Positions 56,136 to 64,000 of a DNA stretch of 64,000 nucleotides are shown piece after piece. Every line of letters starts with the position of its first letter. The first letter of the stretch is position 1. The position numbers and the translations under genes were made by a program. A model generated the notes under the pieces. The model did no database searches. It was not told the DNA's origin and was given only the letters and a program-made list of their open reading frames with translations. The DNA is from Pelagicoccus mobilis (GTDB lineage Bacteria > Verrucomicrobiota > Verrucomicrobiia > Opitutales > Opitutaceae), in contig NZ_JAENIL010000022.1 of the NCBI RefSeq assembly GCF_016595505.1, forward strand, positions 52,167 through 116,166, read 5' to 3'.

Positions 56136-57944
56136 ATGGGTCTCCTCGACTTTTTCCGCCCCAGATTCCGACTCGCCATCGGCGATTGCTCCACCCGCGC
56201 CCTCACTCAAGCGGACACCTTCCCCGTCAACCTAAGCGGGCGCACCTTCGACGGACAAAAATCCCCGCTCTGCCAGATCCACCACCTTTCCGGAGAGTTC
56301 TCCCTCGAACCGCTCGACCCGTCCTACCCCATCCGACTCGACGGACGCGAGATCACCCGGGAAACGCCCCTCCGCCCCAACCGCAACTACGCCCTCTCGC
56401 TCGACAAGCACCTCATCCTCGTCCGCATCACCCGCAAGCCCAAGCAGATCGGAGACGGATTCTCGGAAGGCAACTGGGATCTCGCCCCCCGCGAAACCCC
56501 AGAAGATCGCGAAACCCTCCCCGCCAGCCAACTTACGGCCGATCACCTGCAAGCAAAGTTCAAGCACCCCGAAGACCACCTCGCCTTCCCGACCTACGGC
56601 GACGCCTGCTTCACCGTAGCCGATCTCGCCCTCAGCCTCTCCACTAATCCCCAACAACAAGCGGAAGCTCCAAATCCACTGCCGCCACCCCCAGCTCCCA
56701 CCCCCCATAACCAAACACCCAGTACCGAGCGACGAGACACCCACCCCCCAGAACCCAAACACCAGCACCACCCCTGCCCCTACTGCTGGAAAGACTTCGC
56801 TCCCGGCGACGCCCTTAACATCGCCGTCCACGACTCCCTCACCGGCGACCCCGTGCTCGGCTCCCACGTCAAAAAACGCTTCGCCGCGGAACGCTTCAAC
56901 CACCTCGGCCAAGCCCTCGACGCCGAAGGCGTCCCCTCCGTAGACCTCGCCTGCCCCCACTGCCGCGGCCGACTCCCCCCCTCCTTCTTCTCCCAACGCC
57001 AACTCATCCTCTCCCTCGTCGGCGCCCCCAGCTCCGGCAAGTCCTACTACCTCTCCGTCCTCCTCAAACTGCTGCCCGAAGAGCTCATCCGCAGCTTCTC
57101 CACCAACCTCCAGGACGGCGACCCCTCCGGCAACGCACAGCTCAACGAGATGAAAAACCGCCTCTTCTCGGCCACCACCCCCGAAGACGCCTTCATCTCC
57201 AAAACCGACTTCGAAGGCGTCATGTACGAACGCCTCCACCGCGACGGCAAACTCGTCCCCCTCCCGCGCCCCTTCGTCTACTACCTCCAGCACCTCGAGT
57301 CACCAGACACCCGAGCCTCCCTCGTCTTCTACGACAACGCCGGCGAGCACTTCAAACCCGGCATCGCCCTCGAAGACTCGCCAGGCGCCCTCCACGTCGC
57401 CTCCTCCGCAGGGCTGCTCTTCCTCTTCGACCCCTCCACCTCACCCGCCTTCCGCAAGCTCCTCCGCCGCAAACGCGACCCGCAGCTCCGCACCCAAGCC
57501 ACCGACGACCAAGACACCATCCTCTCCGAACTCGGCGTCCGAGTGAAAAAGATGCGAGCCCTCGAAAGCTTCGAACGCATCGATACCCCCCTCGCCCTCA
57601 TCGTCGGAAAATTCGACCTCTGGCAAAACCTCCTCCCTCCAGACTGCCTTCACCTCCCAGAAGACCGTCCCCTCACCGACCAAGAAATCGCAGAAAACTC
57701 CAGCCAAGTCCGCCAACTGCTCGCCAAGCTCTGCCCCACCATCGTGGCCAACGCCGAGTCCATCTCCACCCAAGTCACCTACTTCCCCGTTTCCTCCCTC
57801 GGCCACTCACCCAAAGAGATCGCAGAAGGCCCCCTCGCAGGCCGACTCGCCCCCAACCCCAAACGCCTCCAGCCCCAGCTCGCCACCACCCCCGTGCTCT
57901 GGATCCTTTCCCAACAATCCCCCAGCCCGCTTCATACTTCATAG
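56136..57944 (+). CDS. Zinc-ribbon GTPase, DO-GTPase2-like
   Basis: 602 residues, no membrane segment. The N-terminal 100 residues are beta-rich and perhaps FHA-like (NLSGRTFDGQKSPLCQIHHL, IRLDGREITRETPLRPNRNY). A Pro-rich linker at about 165-210 follows, then a split zinc ribbon, CPYC (214-217) and CPHC (273-276). The GTPase core has Walker A GAPSSGKS (296-303), a switch II-like VFYDNAGEHF with Asp400, and GKFD (491-494) in the place of the guanine-specificity motif. These fit the double-GTPase 2 group described computationally in GTPase-centred conflict systems. It is followed in the same frame, after one TAG, by a GAP1-domain gene. Confidence 0.8.
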   Translation: MGLLDFFRPRFRLAIGDCSTRALTQADTFPVNLSGRTFDGQKSPLCQIHHLSGEFSLEPLDPSYPIRLDGREITRETPLRPNRNYALSLDKHLILVRITRKPKQIGDGFSEGNWDLAPRETPEDRETLPASQLTADHLQAKFKHPEDHLAFPTYGDACFTVADLALSLSTNPQQQAEAPNPLPPPPAPTPHNQTPSTERRDTHPPEPKHQHHPCPYCWKDFAPGDALNIAVHDSLTGDPVLGSHVKKRFAAERFNHLGQALDAEGVPSVDLACPHCRGRLPPSFFSQRQLILSLVGAPSSGKSYYLSVLLKLLPEELIRSFSTNLQDGDPSGNAQLNEMKNRLFSATTPEDAFISKTDFEGVMYERLHRDGKLVPLPRPFVYYLQHLESPDTRASLVFYDNAGEHFKPGIALEDSPGALHVASSAGLLFLFDPSTSPAFRKLLRRKRDPQLRTQATDDQDTILSELGVRVKKMRALESFERIDTPLALIVGKFDLWQNLLPPDCLHLPEDRPLTDQEIAENSSQVRQLLAKLCPTIVANAESISTQVTYFPVSSLGHSPKEIAEGPLAGRLAPNPKRLQPQLATTPVLWILSQQSPSPLHTS

Positions 57945-57965
57945 CTCATACCTCACCCTTCCACC

Positions 57966-60119
57966 ATCAACTCCCTCCAATACATCCACACCAGCGCCAA
58001 ACGCGGACTCGAACCCGGCAAGTCCGGCTTCTGCTGCGTAGCCAGAGACCGCGATCTCCCGCCTGACCTCATTGCCGAACTCGAAAGCCAAAGCCGCTAC
58101 ACCGCCGACTCCCGCGGCGGACACCCCCTCATCCTCCGCTACCGCATCGCCCCCCTTCGCTCCGGCACCTACCACATCCTCAGCCGTATCCAAGAAGCCG
58201 GCACCGACTACTCCAAGCGAAACAACCACCTCGCCCACCACCTCGCCTTTCCCGCCGAAGACGCGATCGGCCTCCCCAATCCCGCCGCCATCCTCCTAAA
58301 CTGGCGCGGCTGGAGAAGCTCCTGGAACGAACCCCCTCGCACCCTCGAGCCCTTCGAATCCTTCGACCTGCAAGACCTCGAATCCTCATGGTCCATTCCC
58401 GCCATCCCCTCCAAATTCTCCCAAGTCGCGATCGCCCAAGCCCCCCGCAGCCACGTATTCGAGGTATCCCTACAGGAAGAAAAACTCCTCGTCGAATACC
58501 TGCGCCAAGTCATTAACGACCTCCCCGCCGAACAACGCTGGACCCACACCTTCACCAGCTGCCTCCTCCCCACCGACCAACCCCAAGACTACACCTGGAG
58601 CGGGCAGCTCCCCAATCTCCCCCTCCCCTACGAAATCGACGCCGCCCCACGCCCCCTCCAGACAGGAGCCACCGCACCCGATAGCCAACTCCCCCTAGAA
58701 ACCTTTCCACCTACGCCCCCCCCAAGCGAAACGCCACCAGAAGAGCCTAGCGACGAGACACCCGCCCCGTCGCCACAACCCGCCGCGGCCATGCTCAAAA
58801 AGGCCCCCCGCGTCGAAATCCCAGAAGCCTACGACAAGCGAAAGCGGAAACGCCCCAAGCGACACTTCGGGGCACGCGAATTCTCACGCTCCATCAACAT
58901 CGCCATCGTCGGAGGAGCCCTCATCTGCATCGCCCTGCTCGTCTTCTTCTTCAATTCCCACAAAAACAGCGGCATCTCCCCCCACAACTCGGAGACCGAG
59001 CAAAGAGCGGTCCAGTCGCTGCAAGCCCGGCAGGAAGTCTGGCAACGCTTCGCCGACGCCGGCTACCCACGAGCCCAGCTCGAATCCGCCCGCGCCACCG
59101 CAGCCTTCCTCGCCAACGCCGGGGAAGACACCCCTTCCCAGATCATCGCCTTCCTCGACACCCTCAACTCCGCCGACGACCAAACGCTCGCAGCCGGCAT
59201 CCCTGTCCCCAAGCACCTGATACAGAAAAACGCCGACTCCCACGCCCTCCCCCTCACCGCCATCAGCTACCCAGCCATCCGCAAGCTAGCCCTCCTCCCC
59301 GCCCCCCTCCTCAAATCCTGGTCCCTAGGTCCTCAAACTCAGAACGCAGAACCTACTTCTCCAAGCCCCCTCTCCCCCATCGCCCTCCTCCCAGCAGTCA
59401 GCTACTCACCCCAAGCCCTGTCCGACTCACTCGACGCCTACCAACTGCAGGCCGATTCCACCCTCCAATCCCTTCCGCCCGCCACACTCCGCTCCCTCGA
59501 TTCTTACTTCGTCCAAAAGTCCGATATCCTCGAAAACGCTCAATTCGCCCCCATCCTCCAAATCCACCAAGTCTTCAAGCAAGGCCCCCAACACGCCTTC
59601 ATCGGCTTCGACGAGCAAGAACGCCTCATCCCCGGCAGCCCCATGAGCCTAGGCCGCTACCTCAACGAGCTCATGGCCAACCTCCTCCAGCAAAGCGACG
59701 ACCTCGCTCTCCAGTCCTCCACCTTCCGCCAGCCCCTCACCCTCGCCTCCCAACAAGACTCCGCCCTCGAAGTCGCCAGCGCCATCCACCAAGCCTTCGC
59801 CACGCTCGACCTCAGCGCCCGCCCCAACACAGACCAGATCCTCAGGATCCGAACCCTCTGGGAAGCCACCTTCATCCGTTCCGACCTCATGGAACAGACC
59901 ATCCTCGGCTACACCCTCGAAGCCATCGAAGCCGCAAAACTCGAGCTCACCCAAACCCGCAGCCAATTCAGCCAACGCGATCTCGCCCTCTATCTCGAGA
60001 GCCAAGCCCGAGAAACGCAAATCGACGCCCTCAAGCAGGCCGCCTCAATGGCAAACTCCAGCAAGGATTGGATTGTCATCAGCAAGCAATCCCCCAAGCT
60101 TCGTCGCTCCCAGCCATGA
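57966..60119 (+). CDS. GAP1-N2-domain membrane protein with non-canonical start
   Basis: About 717 residues if started at the ATC of 57966. The first 130 residues match the GTPase-associated protein 1 N-terminal domain type 2: SLQYIHTSAKRGLEPGKSGF, CCVARDRDLPPDLIAELESQ, YHILSRIQEAGTDYSKRNNH, LAHHLAFPAEDA. A middle region (about 130-250) and a Pro-rich linker lead to a basic stretch and one membrane helix at about 310-330 (INIAIVGGALICIALLVFFF); the rest is helical. There is no ATG, GTG or TTG between the upstream TAG (57942) and the conserved N-terminus, and the first ATG (58791) would remove the whole domain. Initiation at ATC 57966 or ATA 57948, or readthrough of the TAG from the GTPase gene, is needed. 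It overlaps the next gene by 4 bp. Confidence 0.78.
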   Translation: MNSLQYIHTSAKRGLEPGKSGFCCVARDRDLPPDLIAELESQSRYTADSRGGHPLILRYRIAPLRSGTYHILSRIQEAGTDYSKRNNHLAHHLAFPAEDAIGLPNPAAILLNWRGWRSSWNEPPRTLEPFESFDLQDLESSWSIPAIPSKFSQVAIAQAPRSHVFEVSLQEEKLLVEYLRQVINDLPAEQRWTHTFTSCLLPTDQPQDYTWSGQLPNLPLPYEIDAAPRPLQTGATAPDSQLPLETFPPTPPPSETPPEEPSDETPAPSPQPAAAMLKKAPRVEIPEAYDKRKRKRPKRHFGAREFSRSINIAIVGGALICIALLVFFFNSHKNSGISPHNSETEQRAVQSLQARQEVWQRFADAGYPRAQLESARATAAFLANAGEDTPSQIIAFLDTLNSADDQTLAAGIPVPKHLIQKNADSHALPLTAISYPAIRKLALLPAPLLKSWSLGPQTQNAEPTSPSPLSPIALLPAVSYSPQALSDSLDAYQLQADSTLQSLPPATLRSLDSYFVQKSDILENAQFAPILQIHQVFKQGPQHAFIGFDEQERLIPGSPMSLGRYLNELMANLLQQSDDLALQSSTFRQPLTLASQQDSALEVASAIHQAFATLDLSARPNTDQILRIRTLWEATFIRSDLMEQTILGYTLEAIEAAKLELTQTRSQFSQRDLALYLESQARETQIDALKQAASMANSSKDWIVISKQSPKLRRSQP

Positions 60120-63100
60120 TCGCCTCCGCCTATCCAGAAGCCAACCGACTCTCCTACCGCATCCGCACCGCCATCACCGGCGAATCCACCGGACTGGAAA
60201 CCGCTAAACTCGCCTGGCAGCAAGCCGAAGCCGTCAAACGCGCCAACGCCGACCTGCAACGCGCCGCCCAAGCCCTCGAAAACGGCAATCTCCTCGACTG
60301 CCTGCTCATCGAAAGCCGCCACCCCAATCTCCTCGAAACCGCCCGCTCCCTCGACCACAGCCTCAGCGAGCCCTGGCAAAAACGCTGCCAGACCTACTCC
60401 TGGCGCGCCCCCGAGCTCGTCGACCTCGATAGCGTATCCAAAATCCAATCCGCCATCGAGCAGCAAGGCGAACTCAAGGAGTGGCTCTTCAAGCAATACC
60501 GCACCGCCGTCCGCTCAAAAAAGGAGACCATCCGCGCCTACCAGATCATCGAGCTCATAGCCCACACCTTCCCCGAAGACGCCAACGCCAAAGAAGAAGC
60601 CGCCACCAAGCAAAAACAACTGCTCGAACAAGCCGCCGCCGAAGTCAAAGACGCCCACGAGCAACTCATCCCCACCGAAAAGCCCGAGGACGTCGTCCGC
60701 CGCTACCGAGAGCTAGGCCTCCCGCTCGCAGAGCTCCACAACGCCACTCTCGCCAACACCCTCGCCACCGCCGAAGCCGACTACGTCAAAACCCTCTTCG
60801 ACCAAGCCGTACATGTCGTAGAAGAAGCCAAAGACCTCAGCGAATCCGCCGACTGGCAAAAAACCGAGCAAGCCTACCTCGCCTGCGACTACGCGCTCGC
60901 CATCAACCAAGCTCGAGGCGAACTGCCCCGAGAGCTGCGAGACAACTTCGAGAAAGTCGCCACCCAACTCTCCCGAATTCGATCAAAATTCGAATCCAGC
61001 ATTTCAATACGAATCGCTATCGGCGAACTCCGAGACGGACTCGTCCACAAAGGCAAACCCGTCAAACTTGCCAACCGAGTCGCCAAACTCAAGTCACTCG
61101 AATCCCAAGCCACCAAAACCGGTTCCCAGATTCCAGCCGACCTCCAGGAAGAAATCAAAGCCGCCTACACTTTCGCTAAACGCAAACGCCTCCCCCTCTA
61201 CGGCGGAGCCGCCGCCATCGTCGTAGTCGGCCTCCTCGTCTCATTCACCCTCATCCAAAAAGGCAAAGAGCGAAAAGCCGCCGAAGCCCTTCAGGCAGAA
61301 GCGCTCGCCGCCCTGCAAGCCGTCGAGCAGTCCAGCCAAACCTCGCAAGTCCAAGAAGCGATCCAACAGTGGCAGGCCGAAATCGATAAAACCCAGCCCG
61401 GATCCGAACTCGCCAGCCAAGCCGAACTCCTCAACGACTGGATCGATCTGCAAACGTCGCTGGAAAACCAATACAACGCCTCCATCGCCGATCTCAACAA
61501 GATCGCCACCAGTCGAGACGCCCTCGAAAACGAAGCCGCCATCCAACGCCTCGCCGCAGACATCCGAAAGACGCGCGGCGAACTCGCCAGCGACCTCGGC
61601 ACCACCGCCGACAAACAATTCGAGACCACCCTCAAAAACTACGAAACCCTCAAAGCCGACGCCCTCGAGAAAGACCGACGCGCCTTCAACCGCGTCGAAC
61701 GCGAGCTCCGCATCGCCGCCAACAACGCCAACCAAGCCAAGACCCGAGCCGAATTCCTACGCCTGCAAAAGGCCACCCAAGCCCGCCTCGTAAAACTCAA
61801 CGCTCTGCTCAAAGAAGACTACGTCGCAGACCGCCGAGCAGAACTCACCCCCTACCTCAAAAGCGTAGTCCAAGAACTCAAAGCGACCGAAACCAAATGG
61901 GCCGCCCTCGACAACGCTTGGCTCCAACTCGCCGACGCCAAAGAACTCACCCCCTACCTCGATCAAGTCGAGCGTATCCACAGCTTCGATATACTGCCAG
62001 CCGATCAAAAGGCCGCCCTCTCCCAAACCCTCCGGCTCAAAGACGACTTCATAAAACTCAAAGACACCCAAAGCCCCTTCACAAACGAAGAGACCCAAGC
62101 CCTCTTCACTCCTGAAAAGCCCTACCTGAGCGCAAGCGTCGAGTTGACCGACCAGGAAACCGCCTACCTCGATCGACTCGAAAACCTAGACAATTTCGCA
62201 AACGTCTACCAATCAACCGTTCAGTATTTCGAGGGATCCTCGGATCCACAAAGTGAATACCGCATCTATCTCGTCGAACCCATCTCGAAGTCCGACTCCG
62301 ACCCCACCCAATCAAACGTCACCTTCACCTTCAAGGTCCGCGGCTTCGACGAAGCCGGCAATCCCGAACCCGCCCCGCGAAACATCCAATTCATTAGCCG
62401 CGACGACGGCTCCTTCTGGGGCTTCTTCTACAAGCCTTCAACCCTGTCTCCAGAATCAACCTACTATAACCACTCCATCGTCAACACCCTCAAACTCCTC
62501 CGCTCCGGAGCCGGACGCCTCACCCTGCTCGAGCTCCTAAACGATCTCGAATCGCAAAGCGAGCTCTCGCCCGCCTTCCGCACCTACTGGCAACAGCAGC
62601 TCATCGGCTTCATGGAGCTCCACCCTTGGCACTGGGGGCTCGCCCTCAGCCCAGAACTCAAAAAACGAGTCGCCCAACTTAAAACGCTGCCCCCCGCGGA
62701 CGACAACCAGACGCTCTGGCTTTCCACCATCGAGCAAACCGTCCCCTCACCCGAGTTCAGCGTACTGCTCGATAAAAAGATCGCAGCCCTCGCAAAACAC
62801 GAAATCTCCACCCTCGCCGACCTCTACCAAAACGCTGCCAACGGAAACTACCAGCTCTGCGGCTTCGTGCTCGCCGACGGAAAGCCCGACCTCTTCGAAG
62901 ACGTCCCGCAGGACGCGCCCCTTTGGAGCGTCAACGCCCTCACCGGGAAGATCGACCGCGTCAAACCAGGCCAAGGACTCACCGCCTACGCGCCCATACT
63001 TCGCTACGCCACCGCCGGAGGAGAGTCCCCCGAGGACCAACTCCGCAAGGCCAGCCAAACCTCCCAGCTCGAGCTCAGCGAGCCCCCTTACCAGGCCCTC

Positions 63101-63121
63101 CTTCCAAGCCTCTACCAGTAG
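60116..63121 (+). CDS. Large coiled-coil membrane protein, third gene of the GTPase system
   Basis: 1001 residues from ATG 60116, which overlaps the preceding stop (ATGA); an earlier in-frame start at 60068 is inside that gene. Residues 1-350 are helical and Ala/Glu/Lys-rich. One membrane helix is at about 363-381 (YGGAAAIVVVGLLVSFTLI), with RKR before and KGKERK after. Residues about 385-660 are long coiled-coil segments (LADIRKTRGELASDLGTTAD, ERELRIAANNANQAKTRAEF). The C-terminal 300 residues include beta elements (SNVTFTFKVRGFDEAGNPEP, DDGSFWGFFYKPS). I recognise no named family. Gene coupling indicates it works with the GTPase and GAP1 proteins, perhaps as a membrane scaffold or effector. 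Confidence 0.82.
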   Translation: MIASAYPEANRLSYRIRTAITGESTGLETAKLAWQQAEAVKRANADLQRAAQALENGNLLDCLLIESRHPNLLETARSLDHSLSEPWQKRCQTYSWRAPELVDLDSVSKIQSAIEQQGELKEWLFKQYRTAVRSKKETIRAYQIIELIAHTFPEDANAKEEAATKQKQLLEQAAAEVKDAHEQLIPTEKPEDVVRRYRELGLPLAELHNATLANTLATAEADYVKTLFDQAVHVVEEAKDLSESADWQKTEQAYLACDYALAINQARGELPRELRDNFEKVATQLSRIRSKFESSISIRIAIGELRDGLVHKGKPVKLANRVAKLKSLESQATKTGSQIPADLQEEIKAAYTFAKRKRLPLYGGAAAIVVVGLLVSFTLIQKGKERKAAEALQAEALAALQAVEQSSQTSQVQEAIQQWQAEIDKTQPGSELASQAELLNDWIDLQTSLENQYNASIADLNKIATSRDALENEAAIQRLAADIRKTRGELASDLGTTADKQFETTLKNYETLKADALEKDRRAFNRVERELRIAANNANQAKTRAEFLRLQKATQARLVKLNALLKEDYVADRRAELTPYLKSVVQELKATETKWAALDNAWLQLADAKELTPYLDQVERIHSFDILPADQKAALSQTLRLKDDFIKLKDTQSPFTNEETQALFTPEKPYLSASVELTDQETAYLDRLENLDNFANVYQSTVQYFEGSSDPQSEYRIYLVEPISKSDSDPTQSNVTFTFKVRGFDEAGNPEPAPRNIQFISRDDGSFWGFFYKPSTLSPESTYYNHSIVNTLKLLRSGAGRLTLLELLNDLESQSELSPAFRTYWQQQLIGFMELHPWHWGLALSPELKKRVAQLKTLPPADDNQTLWLSTIEQTVPSPEFSVLLDKKIAALAKHEISTLADLYQNAANGNYQLCGFVLADGKPDLFEDVPQDAPLWSVNALTGKIDRVKPGQGLTAYAPILRYATAGGESPEDQLRKASQTSQLELSEPPYQALLPSLYQ

Positions 63122-63177
63122 GGTTCCCTTCCCTGGCATCCCAGAGAGGGACTTCTTCACCACCTAGTCTGCGCAAA

Positions 63178-63205
63178 ATCGATCGCTCGTATGAGCGAAA
63201 TCGAT
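63178..63205. promoter_or_regulatory. Inverted repeat upstream of the PilJ-like gene
   Basis: ATCGATCGCTC (63178-63188) and GAGCG (63193-63197) plus ATCGAT (63200-63205) form an 11-bp stem with a 2-nt bulge and GTAT loop. It lies 57 bp past the preceding stop and about 95 bp before the next gene. It may be a weak terminator or an operator. Confidence 0.35.
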
Positions 63206-63300
63206 ACATAAACTCCAATTGCGAAAAACTGGATAATCCCAAAACGAGCTCCAAATCCGGCACGCCCGCTGCTGTCTGCCCTTAGCCTACCCGACAGACA

Positions 63301-63894
63301 ATGCAAAGCGTGCCAGAACTCACCGAATCCCTCTCCAAGCGGCTCGACTCGATGATCAACGACATCGAACGCTCCGCCAAAATGGCCAAAATGGTCTCCA
63401 TGAACGCGAGCGTCATCGCCGTCCGAAATCGAAGCCTCTCCTCCGAAGCCTTCGCCTTCGAGGCAGTCGCCGCCCAGATCATGGACATCAGCGAAGCCTC
63501 CCTCGACCGAATCGAGACCCTGCGCGAAATTCTTCGCGAGATGGATAGCCTCACCTCCATCATCAACAAAGCAGGCCGCCAACGCATGCTCTCCCAACGC
63601 TACATGAAGCTCGTCCTCAGCGCCCGCCTCGACACCGAGCAAGACCAAAGCGTCACAAACGAGCTCGCCTCCCTCAAGCAGCTCTTCGAACGCAGCATAC
63701 ACGAGCTCATCCGCTGCCCCCTCAACACAGACACCATCACCAACCAGCTCTTGCTCACCCAAGGCTACTGGGACTGCTTCATCGCCAGCGTCGAGCGACG
63801 CGACTACTCCACCGCCACCGAACAAAACGAGACCGTCCTCGTCGAGATGAACAAAGCCGTCCAACTCTACGAATCCCTCGTCCACCAGAAATAA
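63301..63894 (+). CDS. Small soluble protein with MCP-tip-like and PilJ-like segments
   Basis: 197 residues, no signal peptide or membrane helix. Residues about 25-75 (KMVSMNASVIAVRNRSLSSE, AFAFEAVAAQIMDISEAS) resemble the signalling hairpin of methyl-accepting chemotaxis proteins (LNAAIEAARAGE, GFAVVADEVR). Residues about 88-105 (INKAGRQRMLSQRYMKLVLS) match the core of PilJ-type sensor domains, which normally sit outside the cell in type IV pilus chemoreceptors. Here both lie in a short soluble protein with no kinase-coupling neighbour. It follows the GTPase system by 180 bp on the same strand and may belong to it. Function unknown. Confidence 0.7.
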   Translation: MQSVPELTESLSKRLDSMINDIERSAKMAKMVSMNASVIAVRNRSLSSEAFAFEAVAAQIMDISEASLDRIETLREILREMDSLTSIINKAGRQRMLSQRYMKLVLSARLDTEQDQSVTNELASLKQLFERSIHELIRCPLNTDTITNQLLLTQGYWDCFIASVERRDYSTATEQNETVLVEMNKAVQLYESLVHQK

Positions 63895-63922
63895 GGTAGG
63901 GCGTGACCGCCGTGTTTAGTTC

Positions 63923-63963
63923 AAGGACATAGTTAACACATGTTAAAGGACATGGTTAACACA
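63923..63963. repeat. Two 18-bp tandem repeats near the window end
   Basis: AAGGACATRGTTAACACA occurs at 63923-63940 and 63946-63963 (R is A, then G). The spacing is 23 bp. Such repeats with GTTAAC cores are common near insertion-sequence ends, but no transposase is visible before the window stops. Confidence 0.4.
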
Positions 63964-64000
63964 TTCTAGGCGGGTTCTTGCTCCCCCTGGCCGGCTAGCC

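Noticed and set aside
56232..57293. A 353-residue open frame antisense to the GTPase gene, rich in Gly, Val and Glu
   Set aside because: Composition is the mirror of the C-rich third codon positions of the GTPase gene. No domain is visible and the plus strand encodes clear zinc-ribbon and P-loop motifs.
58791..60119. Taking ATG 58791 as the start of the second gene of the GTPase system
   Set aside because: The frame is open and strongly family-like upstream to 57966. Starting here would delete the whole GAP1-N2 domain and leave an 840-bp gap.

Overview
The window looks like chromosome from a polysaccharide-degrading member of the Verrucomicrobiota, most likely a marine Opitutae (Puniceicoccales/Opitutales, Pelagicoccus-like). 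This is an inference from three things: very large TonB-dependent receptors with an N-terminal EIFELSPF motif and no SusD partner, many secreted sulfatases, and NarL-type kinases with an extracytoplasmic domain array. No ribosomal marker is present to confirm it.

Region 1 (1-5.9 kb) is ordinary: two subunits of an IorAB-like molybdenum hydroxylase (the larger cut by the window edge), an unknown membrane-anchored protein, a metallophosphoesterase, a chromate transporter and a small coiled-coil ORF. A 164-bp nested inverted-repeat element lies just before the transporter.

Region 2 (5.9-25.4 kb) is a sulfatase-rich locus: two close paralogous TonB-dependent receptors (5953-9465 and 20241-23720), a XylR-like PBP-AraC regulator, four sulfatases, an SGNH esterase and a divergent NarL-type kinase/regulator pair. 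It has no glycoside hydrolase or lyase, so it probably imports and desulfates a sulfated glycan whose backbone is cut elsewhere.

Region 3 (25.8-45.7 kb) is a second glycan locus: a TonB-dependent receptor, a secreted esterase, a GH2 beta-galactosidase, a CocE-like hydrolase, a kinase flanked by two paralogous response regulators, a multidomain putative glycosidase and a 1246-aa receptor. Promoters of three of these genes carry a 16-bp C-rich/G-rich palindrome exactly 22 nt (plus one fixed T) before a TATCCT/TATTCT -10 element. A weaker fourth copy precedes one response-regulator gene. This suggests one two-component regulon.

Region 4 (45.9-55.95 kb) starts with a broken GH31 gene. Then follows a 9-kb island bounded by a perfect 54-bp direct repeat that contains the 3' end of tRNA-Glu. 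Its cargo is a recombinase-like HTH fragment, a GntR-LacI regulator, a GPH-type symporter, a secreted GH5-like glycosidase, a ROK kinase, an SIS isomerase and a cytoplasmic GH2 beta-mannosidase: a mannoside-use cassette.

Region 5 (56.1-63.9 kb) is the most unusual part. A zinc-ribbon GTPase (DO-GTPase2-like), a GAP1-N2-domain membrane protein and a 1001-aa coiled-coil membrane protein sit head to tail, followed by a small PilJ/MCP-like protein. The GAP1 gene has no ATG, GTG or TTG at its N-terminus. It lies in the same frame as the GTPase gene, separated by one TAG codon, so it must use a rare start such as AUC or arise by readthrough. This GTPase-centred set is the best candidate for a poorly described system.
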